Shown here: positions 56,223-64,000 of the stretch, piece after piece | Position numbering within the stretch: the first letter of the stretch is position 1 | How the letters are laid out: each line of letters starts with the position of its first letter | Assembly (NCBI GenBank): GCA_029215795.1 | Contig: JARDYH010000007.1 | Coordinates: 59,822,763 to 59,886,762, forward strand | Length of the DNA: 64,000 bases | DNA from: Anniella stebbinsi | Lineage: Eukaryota; Chordata; Lepidosauria; Squamata; Anniellidae | Direction of reading: 5' to 3' | Translations under genes and position numbers: made by a program | Notes under the pieces: generated by a model | What the model saw: only the letters and a program-made list of their open reading frames with translations | Told to the model about the DNA's origin: nothing | The model's database searches: none

Positions 56223-56742
56223 ATGAGAGCGCCGTGAACGGAGACCGGAGCGACTGTGGGCGGAAGACGCGTGTGGAGAGCGGCTACTTTTCCTTGGAGA
56301 AGACCAAGCAAGACGGCAAGACGGAAGAGCTGCATCTGCCCGTCCAGCCCTCCCCGTCCAGCCCTGGCGTCCCGAACAACAGGTACAGTGACCCCAAATC
56401 GCCCTCCCAGGAGCAGAGCCGCCCCTTTCCTTCCCCAGGTACCCAGCCAGGCAGTCGAATGGTTTACAGCTTCTCTCTCAATGCCCTGGACTCGGGAAGC
56501 GGCTACCCTTCCGCACACATGGACTCAGCTGGCAGAGATGGGGCGAGGGGAGCGGAGAGGCCCGGCCGCCCCCTTTCCTTTAAAGCCAGCCGGCAGTACA
56601 CCACCCTGGCCGACGTCCCCAAGGCCGTTCGCATCTGTAACCGGGACGCCTTCCAAGTGGAGCGGAAGCGACTGGAGCAGAGGACCCGGGCCCGCAGCCC
56701 CGGCAGGGAAGAAGTGGCCCGGCTCTTTGGCAACGACCGGAG
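56223..56742 (+). CDS. MPRIP: MPRIP internal coding exon D, long form with in-frame extension
   Basis: With the G left by exon C, the frame reads DESAVNGDRSDCGRKTRVES, then GYFSLEKTKQD and a Ser/Pro stretch ending SSPGVPNNR. RKxRVESGYFSLEKTKQD is a strong MPRIP signature. In mammals the corresponding exon ends here and joins RSQVIEKFE. In this window the frame instead stays open for 120 more codons, through RQYTTLADVPKAVRICNRDA and RTRARSPGREEVARLFGNDR, to a good donor GTAAGG at 56743. Both possible ends leave phase 2. The acceptor is a 14-C run plus cctccttgtcctacag at 56222. A hAT-like transposon lies just upstream. The conserved part is secure. Whether the long, the short or both forms are made cannot be told from sequence. 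The charged RxxRARSPGREE tail looks like real coding sequence rather than read-through. Confidence 0.9.
56383..56742 (+). other. MPRIP: Alternative 3' extension of MPRIP exon D between two in-phase donors
   Basis: An internal donor AACAACAG|GTACAG at 56383 coincides with the end of the conserved mammalian exon. Using it removes exactly 360 nt (120 codons) relative to the donor at 56743, without changing phase. The extension is Ser/Gly/Arg-rich at first, then Arg/Glu-rich and probably helical (AFQVERKRLEQRTRARSPGR). There is no stop codon across all 120 codons. I cannot say from memory with certainty whether an equivalent isoform is annotated in other vertebrates. Confidence 0.65.
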
Positions 56743-57019
56743 GTAAGGAACAGGGGGTGCGGCTGCTTTCTCGCTTTTGAGAGACCCGTTGGCGGCGGGT
56801 GGTTGATATTGTCTTTTCATGGTGTGTCCCAAGCAGAAGCAGCACCGTGTTTGAGCAGGTTTTGAGACCACGTTCTGGCTCCGTGGAAGGCCTTGGCAGC
56901 CCATTGGCATTTCAAGATATTGCTTGGCTATTCAGAGAAGGGGCCGACAGATCAGTGTTGGCACAGCAGGGATAATCTGCTCTTGTATATATCTCTGGAT
57001 GGCGGTTTAGAGATGGAGC

Positions 57020-57095
57020 CCCAGTTCGCATGTTGCGGCAGCAAATCCTGGGTTAATTAACCCAGGATTTGTTAGCATCACGTGCAAACAGACCT
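57020..57095. mobile_element. Small MITE centred on a perfect 28-nt palindrome
   Basis: 57043-57070 (aaatcctgggttaa and its exact complement) is perfectly self-complementary. The outer arms 'gttcgcatgttgcggc' and 'catcacgtgcaaacagac' are weakly inverted. Confidence 0.55.
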
Positions 57096-57620
57096 GAAAG
57101 TGCCGCACTGGTGGTCAGGTCTATAATAAGATGCCCAGTTAGCTATCACCTGGAGCATCCAAATCCTATTGTATGTTTGTGGATTCTGGTATCTGGTTGG
57201 AAATTTTAAAAATGTTACCTTTTTTAAAAACAAGTTTCTAGGTCTCATGTTATGGGTGTGTTCCATATTGTGCTGTTGGGATTGGACTTGAAAGCTCTGC
57301 GCAGTTTCTTCCTCTTCCCGTTTCTCCTCCAGGTTGTATGTGTGTTGTGGGCCGCCTTGCATATGATGCCGTCTATCCGGCTTAATGAGTTATGGGGCAG
57401 GCTTTGCCAGCTAGGCCCCAGGAACAGTGGGGGCTGAGTGAGCAGTGGAAGAGCTTGATCTGTGCAGTAGTGCTGCTGATGTGCTAGTGGCTGCGAAAGG
57501 CACTTGGTGGCTTGTGCCACAATTGTGTCAAGCATGTGGCCAGGGGTGTGTGTGTGTGTGTGTTTCACAGTGACATTCCAGATGCCTCACAAACAATAGT
57601 TGGAACTTGCCTTTCGAAAA

Positions 57621-57647
57621 CTCTCTCTCTCTCTCTCTCTCTCCCCC

Positions 57648-57680
<33 letters not shown>
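57621..57680. repeat. (CT)n and (CA)n microsatellites
   Basis: A CT run of about 22 bp, a short spacer, then a CA run of about 30 bp. Confidence 0.95.
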
Positions 57681-57685
<5 letters not shown>

Positions 57686-59225
57686 GGCATGATGAGGCCT
57701 GTAGACAAAATTAAGAGCAGGGGGCGCAGGACCGGAGGGCAGAAAGCTGTCAACTCTGTTTGCTCACCCTTGAGTTCTTATAGACATGTTCACTCTAGCT
57801 TCCAATACCTCCCTGAAGGACTTTCTGCGTTTTGGGCTGGGAGGCGGTTAATGTGAGCCCTGAAGGACGCTGGGAAACCCCCTCAATGCACCATTGGATG
57901 CTCAGTGAGTTGGCAGGCTGGCTCACATGGCCCTCCTGCTTGGTGCCCTTACTCAGCGGGAGCAGCAGCGTGCAAGCGGAATTAGCGCGAATGTAGGCGC
58001 GCAGGGTGGGCGTCAGCAGTCGCCAGGATCCTTGAAAAAACAACAGCGGGGGTGGCAGTTAAAGGAGGTGGGCGACTCTGCTGAGCTGTGGGCGACCATC
58101 TAGCAAGAGCCAGGAGCCACGAGTCGGAAGGCAAGAATCATAAGCCAGGAGTCACATAGGCTTCATCTTAGGTGACGGATCTGCCCAAATTTTGCCATCC
58201 TTAAACTGCATCTCCAAATGTCCTGACTTGGCGGGCTTTTACTGGGATGGCAACATCCTCTCAATAATTTTCAGGGACAGCTGTAGTGAAAAGATGGAGG
58301 GAAGGACATGAATGATGGGGGATCAGAAGCGCGGTGTCTAGCAAGCGATGGACCACAATGCTGTGCTGGTCGTTCAAGTCCCGTCCCGGGCATCCGAAAG
58401 TCCTGCCTAGTTACCTGGCTGCTATCCTGACTCTTGAAACGTTGTCAGCTGCTGCTCACACAACCTTTATATTTTGGCCATCATGAGACCTAGAAACTTT
58501 GTTTTGAAAGAACAATGCCATGCACCAAATTCTACATGTGCGTGAGAAATCCCCACTCAGGTGGGCAGCTTCTTGTATTTCTTTACAGATGTGTGTTCTT
58601 AGGCCAGGAAAATGTTTAGAAGGTGCAGATTTTATGTAACTTCAAAGAACTGGTAGACAGAAGTTGGCTGGCTCACATGCCCTTTCTATTTTTGCCACCA
58701 TGAGACCTAGAAACTTGCTTTGAAAGAAGATGAAAGCTTCACTTGTTGGCTGGTTGGTTGAGTGTTTTGACACCTGATAATTTCCCAAGTTGCAAAGGTG
58801 TGCCTTGTCATTTTTTTTTAAAAAAGGAGAAGGACGTTTATCATGAAAAGTGATGAGGTTGGCACACTGACTTCCGTGTTGCAGAATTGTTTAATCTTGC
58901 TGAGCTACTGGGGGAAAACAATGAAAACCGCTCAGCTTGTAGAGGGTGTAAGGAGTCGGGAAGCCCCCTGTCTTCCTCTAAGCCGGGGGAATCTCCGGGT
59001 GCTGAATATGAAGAACCCAGGTGACATGTGCCGTAGGGGTGATGTTCAAACCAGTGTCCCTATGATGAGACGTCCTGGCAACATTTAAGAACGCTTTACC
59101 CTGCCATGTGACTTCATGACATGGCACATTTTACCTGCCCTGCACGCCGCGGCCAGCGAGGTGGAGAACAGCGCAACATCTGGTTGACGCTCCAGAGAGC
59201 GAGGAGGGAGGGGAGGGCTCCTAGT

Positions 59226-59334
59226 GCAGCCTTCACCCACTGGGTGCCCTCCAGATGTGTCAGACTGCAGCTCCCACCACGGCCTTCCTGGCTGGGAATG
59301 GTGGGAATTGAAGTCCGGTTGGGGAAAGCTGGTG
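59226..59334. mobile_element. Short palindromic MITE, 'ccctccagatgtg' family
   Basis: Left 'gcccttcacccactgggtgc'-type end with 'cctccagatgtgtcagactg'. Right 'ggaattgaagtccggttggg' and 'gaaagctg'. Inverted ends recognisable. Confidence 0.6.
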
Positions 59335-59490
59335 TAGCATCTAACAGGAGATGAGTCAGGCTGCTATGAGTGGCACCTGAGCCCCATCGCAGGCATCTGG
59401 AAGGCCTCTCCCAGTCCCCCCCCTCCACCTGTCCTGGCATCTGAAACGCCATCAGAGGCGGCTCACCCTTAAGAACAGCTTCAGCCAAGG

Positions 59491-59705
59491 CGGGTCCATC
59501 TAGTCCAGGGTTATGTTCCTCATTCTTTTTCCATAAGTGCTCAGCCAGGTGCCTCCAGGAAACCCACAAGCAGGGCATGAAGGCAACAGGATCCTTGTTG
59601 CTTGTCCCTTTAGTGCCTGACAGTCGGAGGAGGTACGCTGCCTCTGCACGTGGAGGTTCTACTCCGCTGTCAGGATGAATGGCTGTTGATTAGACCTGCC
59701 CTCCT
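59491..59705 (-). mobile_element. CR1-type LINE 3' UTR, diverged
   Basis: 'gggtccatctagtccagggt', 'ggaaacccacaagcagggca' and 'ggctgttgattagacctgcc' in antisense. Confidence 0.7.
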
Positions 59706-59884
59706 TGAGTGTAGTGGGTCTTAACGTCCAGGTGGCTTCAGACAGACCGTTTCTCAAAGCCTCGTGCTGTCTGCCCCCGTGAATTAACATTTCCCTGCCT
59801 TCCTGCACATTCCCTTCCCTTGCTTGGCTTTTGGGTGCTTTTTTGATTTCCTTACTGAGCTTGTTGTCTTAATAGCATTTTCCT

Positions 59885-60070
59885 CCCCCCCCCCCCCCCC
59901 CCGTGTTGTCTTGGAGCTGAACGGACAAATCCAATCCGCTTTGTAACCTCTCCTCCTCCTCCTCCTCCTCCTCCTCCTCCTCCTGTATTTGTGCCTGATC
60001 TCCGGTTTGTGCAAGGGAGCCCAATTCTTGGTTCACATCCTTATCAAACCTCTCTCCCCCCCCCCCCCCC
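59885..60070. repeat. Two long C-runs flanking a (TCC)n tract
   Basis: C18 at 59885-59902, (TCC)n at 59948-59984 and C15 at 60056-60070. The minus strand is correspondingly G-rich. Confidence 0.95.
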
Positions 60071-60246
60071 GGTATCCCAAGTAACAAACACGGTGTTAAA
60101 AATTACGAACAAAATCCAATTAACATCCTGCCTGCCTTCATCCCCTGGTTCCCCCTCCCATAGCTCTTAAATTTCTTACATTGACATTCAGGTGTTCTGA
60201 AGGATATGGGATTATTTCAGCACAGCCAGGAGCAAATGGTGGACTG

Positions 60247-60251
<5 letters not shown>

Positions 60252-60288
<37 letters not shown>
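60252..60288. repeat. (CA)n microsatellite
   Basis: About 18 AC/CA units. Confidence 0.95.
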
Positions 60289-60289
<1 letters not shown>

Positions 60290-60581
60290 CCCCTTTGGAA
60301 ACTTATCAGGGGCTCCTTTCTGAGTCAATCATTAATGGCAAACAAGTTTCCTTAAAAGATGGCTTACTCACCACTACCAATCTTCCCCTGGACCTGTGAT
60401 GACCAGCTATGTTGGGAGAGGTGGCTGCATTTTAGAGTGCCAGGGTAAAGCCCCAAAGGGCCTGCCCAGCGCCCCAGGCCAACTGAGAATGCACCCTAGA
60501 GAATGTCCCAGAATTCCCCGCAGTATGCTGGGTTTCTTCAACTGATAGGCCGGTGTTAAAGGATCCCCTTGCTCTTACTCA

Positions 60582-60807
60582 GGCTGAATTCGGACAACAC
60601 GATAGTCAATGGTAGGGTAATAAAAACTTTACAGTTGTTCATCTAGGGGGTACTCCCCACACAACATGGTAATAAATAATCAACCGTGGTGTGGATTAGG
60701 ATCAGCGCTGAGTTGACTATGGCAGCATTCGGACGACATGATAGTCAATACAACTGACGATTGTTCCCCCCCCTCCCAGTTGCTTAATGTGTCGTCTGAA
60801 TTCAGCC
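60582..60807. mobile_element. 226-bp MITE flanked by TCA
   Basis: Inverted ends ggctgaattcggacaacac / gtgtcgtctgaattcagcc, flanked by TCA at 60579-60581 and 60808-60810. The interior contains a second copy of the end motif ('gcattcggacgacatgatag'). GG-start ends with a 3-bp duplication resemble Harbinger-type elements. No coding capacity. Confidence 0.75.
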
Positions 60808-61492
60808 TCAATGTAGAGTCCAGAGGTCTTGCTCCTAACCAGTGAAGACCCCCCAAGCAGACCTTCTCTGGCTCCAGATCTTTTAGGGCTTGCTGTCCAC
60901 TCGTTTTCAAGCATTTCTCTATCATTTTAAGGCTCCAAGCATGCTTTAAAAAGCAGTAACGTGGCCGTGGTTCCCAGTTCCACATATTCCATGGCGGTTT
61001 AGAAATGCGGTGCTTGAGTAGGCAATGAAATGTACCCATCCCTCCTTTTAAAAATAATAGGCCAGGGATTCTGCACTGTAAAATACATCAGATTTTAACT
61101 TAATGTATGTATTAGCTACAGGATGGCAAATGTTTCATCATCTATCTGCGAACCAGATTCAGACTGGTTTAAATTGCCCTGATTTTGTAAGGGGTACCCC
61201 GGGGATTGTAATAGTAGGATGGCACTAGGAATTCTGTTAAATAGCCCTTATCCAGCGTAAACGATTATGATTTCTAGATTGTATTGAGAGAAAGCTATGC
61301 TTCTTAAACTGGTTTGAAATCAGTTTGTATAGGTACACTGCCTATTAAATAGGTGCCGCTGGAGACCATCTGACCTACAGCTAACCAGACTTGAGTTATG
61401 TTTACGGCGCCAAATGGCTATGAGCCCTGAATTCCCTGTTGGTAACAAATGAAATGAGATTCAACCCTGAAAAAGGATCTGGTGGTTTATTG

Positions 61493-61552
61493 TTGTTGTA
61501 AACTGCCCAGGGTGCTTCAGCTATAGGGCAGTATAGAAATGAAATAATAATA

Positions 61553-61592
<40 letters not shown>
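61493..61592 (+). mobile_element. L2 3' tail with (AAT)n
   Basis: 'gtaaactgcccagggtgctt' and 'agggcagtatagaaatgaaa' followed by an (AAT)n run. Confidence 0.75.
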
Positions 61593-61859
61593 CCTCATCA
61601 GTTCATTAGTGTCTGAGCACCCTCCACTGGCCACCAAGAGAGATTCTTGTAGCTATTGCATTTCCTACTTCTAAGGCACAACCCACAAAGTAATTTTACC
61701 TTTTCATTTTGGAGTAAAAGCCCAGTGGATGTCCTGGTAAACCATCTAATTCTAAAGTGGAATTAACTTCTCGGTTGGGCCTCTCTGTGTGTGTGAGTGT
61801 GTGTGTTTCTGAAGGGAAGGCTGAAGGTTTGCGGAGGAGGCGAAGACTGCACAGAGCTA

Positions 61860-62110
61860 TTTATTTTACTTATTTGTGACATTTTTTTTTTTATTCCACC
61901 CCTCAACCAAGCCCCTCTGGATGGTTAACAAAATTCAAATTTAGTCTAGTGACGTGAGGACCGGGGTGGAATGAAAAACAATGCCAACGTAATATCAGCA
62001 CAACTTCCAGAAACACATTCTTGATTGTCTCCAAGGCTGCAATAAGGAATAATAAACATTTTGAATAAGACTCAACGTTTTGGATGCAGCGTGGCAATGT
62101 TTGAGTAAAG
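61860..62110 (-). mobile_element. LINE 3' fragment (L2-like)
   Basis: 'atttattttacttatttgtg' and 'ttattccacccctcaaccaa' then 'ggatggttaacaaaattcaa' form an antisense LINE tail. A related fragment at 62640-62860 ('ggggcagtgagttccaaaga') could be the same insertion interrupted by the segment between. Confidence 0.5.
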
Positions 62111-62147
62111 CCGCCTTGTCCCTGCGGTGGGTCTCCTTCAGGATAAG

Positions 62148-62330
62148 GGCCATCCATCACTCAGTGGTTGAGGGTATCCTTTGCACCTCCAGAGACCTTG
62201 TGTTCAGGTTCTCTCACCTCCAGCTGCAGGTTCTTCAGCAAAGTTGTTTGGATCCTGCCCTGGGAGCAAACGGTTTGCAATCTCCTCTGCTGCTCGTTGC
62301 AGAAGCCTGCGCAATGATGCCATAGAGGCG
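62148..62330 (+). mobile_element. Possible tRNA-Ala-like SINE, degraded
   Basis: 'gggccatccatcactcagtg' and 'gttgagggtatcctttgcac' followed by 'gaccttgtgttcaggttctc' resemble a tRNA-like head with A and B boxes. Low certainty. Confidence 0.4.
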
Positions 62331-62639
62331 TGATGGAAAACATTCTGTATATGCTCAGCTAAGCCTGTTTGGAATACATCAGATCAACATGACCCTGGTG
62401 TGATTAGGGGCACCAGATCAGCATGCCTGATACCCCCCTCACCCCACTGCATTCTAGAAGTGCCCTTAAAAGTTGGGCGTTGACCACGAGGAAGGCGGAA
62501 GTGCGCCAACGGAAGCATACCCTTGGGTGTCGTAGGAACAGTTCCAGGCCTCTGTGTTTGCACCATGATTTCCAAAGGTGCGCACGACAAGCAAACCATG
62601 TGGTCTGGAGCGCGCAACCCAGTTTCCCGAGAATCTCAG

Positions 62640-62860
62640 TGAAAAGAAAAAGAATAATACACCATATTAAAATTGCACTTTTGGAAAACAGAATGCCAAT
62701 GAATTCGTGGCTGTCAGTTCAGGAATGCTTCCTGGAATAGAACCGTTTTCAGGAGGCGCCAGAAGTAACACAGTGTTGGCCGCCTGACCTCCAGGGGCAG
62801 TGAGTTCCAAAGAAAGGGGGCCACCACACTGAAGGCTCCAAGTTACACACGGCCCTGATG
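62640..62860 (-). mobile_element. LINE fragment (L2-like)
   Basis: 'cgttttcaggaggcgccaga', 'ggccgcctgacctccagggg' and 'cagtgagttccaaagaaagg' correspond to an antisense L2 C-terminal coding region, strongly diverged. Confidence 0.5.
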
Positions 62861-64000
62861 ACTATTCCTCATCAGTTTTGCCGACAGCAAGTTTCGCCTT
62901 TGACAGGCAAACATAATTTATACTCACCGGTTGCCTCTCGACCGCCTCCCCCTCCCCCCTCCCAGAATTGTTTTTCCATGAGCATACCCCTTTTTTCCCT
63001 GTTGACTGTCCCTGATCTCCTTTTTTCCTGCTGAGTAACAAATCGAGCCAATGAAACTGCCTGCAATCCAAAGCGAATCATTTTTAACTGTGGCTTTTCT
63101 TGACTGCCCTTAAACGCCCTTCCATGCAGAAGCTGCTCTAATGCTGGAGTGTGGCCAGCGGCTTCCAAACTAACCCGCATGGGAAATCCCGCTTGCCTCT
63201 CCGCTGCTTCATCCCACCCGTCGGAGAGCTCGGCCTCCTTCCCGACGGCCTTAAGCACCGCCACCCCCTCCGTAGAGTTTGGGACAAAGAGGGTGGATGT
63301 GGGTTTGGGGAGCCCTCTTGTCCGCCATACAGCTAGAATTGGGAGGGCGGAGCCCAGGTGTGAATTTTGCAGAGGGGTGTGTGGCTCTCCCCACCTGCGT
63401 TTCAGACCTCTGTTTGCAGTGGGGAGGAAATAGCTTTGGGTTAATAAAGAGTTCAGTACCCCTCCCTATCTGCCACTTCACTGCTGCAAATCACACCCTT
63501 GACCTGCCAATTTGAAGCTACGTCTGAACATCCGCTGAATTTCTAGCTCCCCAAATCCAGCTTTTGGGGGTCCATCTTCTCTTGCATGTTTTTCTGGCGA
63601 GCTCTCTCTGGCGAGCTCCTTGGGTGAAACCGGGCCAGGCGGAGGACAGGGGCCCTCCCACCCACGCGAAATGACTCACTCAGCTCCCCCTTCCTTGATG
63701 ATCAGAGTAACCCCACACTGCGGGATTGTGATTCTGGAGGTTTGCAATGATTATGTTTTATTTTGCTGATGATTTGTGGGGGGGGTTTGGGGTTTGTTTT
63801 TGTTTTCTTTTAGAAATCTTGGAATGATTTTTTATTATTATTATTTATTTGTGGGTCGGGGAGCGGGGAGGGAAATATAATTTTTCTGTTCATTCATTTT
63901 CCAGCTTTCTTTTCTTCCAGGTCTTGTTGCTCTTCACCTTCTCCTGCTGTGTGACGTATCCGCCTTTATACTCCACCTGCTTCGCTACCATCTCATCTCA

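Larger units (their letters stand above)
56743..64000 (+). other. MPRIP: Start of the next MPRIP intron, to the end of the window
   Basis: The donor GTAAGG opens an intron that is not closed within the window. No sequence encoding the expected continuation (SQVIEKFE...) was found. It contains a MITE with a perfect 28-nt palindrome, microsatellites, two long C-runs, CR1 and L2 fragments, a MITE flanked by TCA, and a possible tRNA-derived SINE. Nothing was seen in 57700-59200 and 62870-64000 beyond low-complexity tracts. Confidence 0.8.

Noticed and set aside
56383..56438. Micro-intron between GTACAG and CCCCAG within exon D
   Set aside because: Only 56 nt, below usual vertebrate intron size, and its removal would shift the reading frame.
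63918..64000. Acceptor-like 'ttcttttcttccag' at 63921 followed by a possible exon
   Set aside because: In the phase required after exon D the sequence meets a stop within a dozen codons and does not resemble the expected SQVIEKFE continuation.

Overview
This is a vertebrate nuclear genomic window carrying one recognisable gene, the myosin phosphatase Rho-interacting protein gene MPRIP, on the + strand. Four coding exons (38942-39093, 44750-44834, 51519-51729, 56223-56742) join in frame through consensus GT/AG sites. They encode the second half of the N-terminal PH domain, a short basic linker, and the start of the Ser/Pro-rich region between the two PH domains. The first exons of MPRIP (N-terminus and first half of PH1) were not found upstream, and the exons after the linker were not found downstream. 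The window is therefore an internal slice of a large gene, and everything else in it is intron.

The organism is most likely a squamate reptile (lizard or snake). The repeat content supports this: CR1 LINE 3' ends including the squamate-type 'aagagccctgctggatcag' form, many L2 copies ending in the 'gcggtatataaat' tail, tRNA-derived SINEs of the Sauria type, a Penelope-like fragment, and many small hAT-, Harbinger- and mariner-like non-autonomous DNA transposons. I cannot name the species.

Layout: 1-38941 is gene-free intron packed with old repeats. It includes an ~0.8 kb hAT-like element at 1692-2498, an L2 with degraded reverse transcriptase at about 12.9-13.9 kb, a Penelope-like fragment with a hammerhead-like motif near 22.2 kb, and a three-level nested insertion at 31.05-31.65 kb. 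The span 38942-56742 holds the four exons and three introns of 5.7, 6.7 and 4.5 kb, which carry further CR1, L2, SINE and MITE copies. A 900-bp hAT-like element ends 86 bp before the fourth exon. The span 56743-64000 is the beginning of the next intron.

The most interesting coding observation is in the fourth exon. The conserved end of the mammalian exon coincides with an internal donor (GT at 56383), but the reading frame stays open for another 360 nt to a stronger donor at 56743 in the same phase. This predicts a frame-preserving 120-residue alternative segment. No complete gene, RNA gene, CRISPR array or prokaryotic feature is present. The longer open frames elsewhere are chance or belong to degraded retrotransposons.
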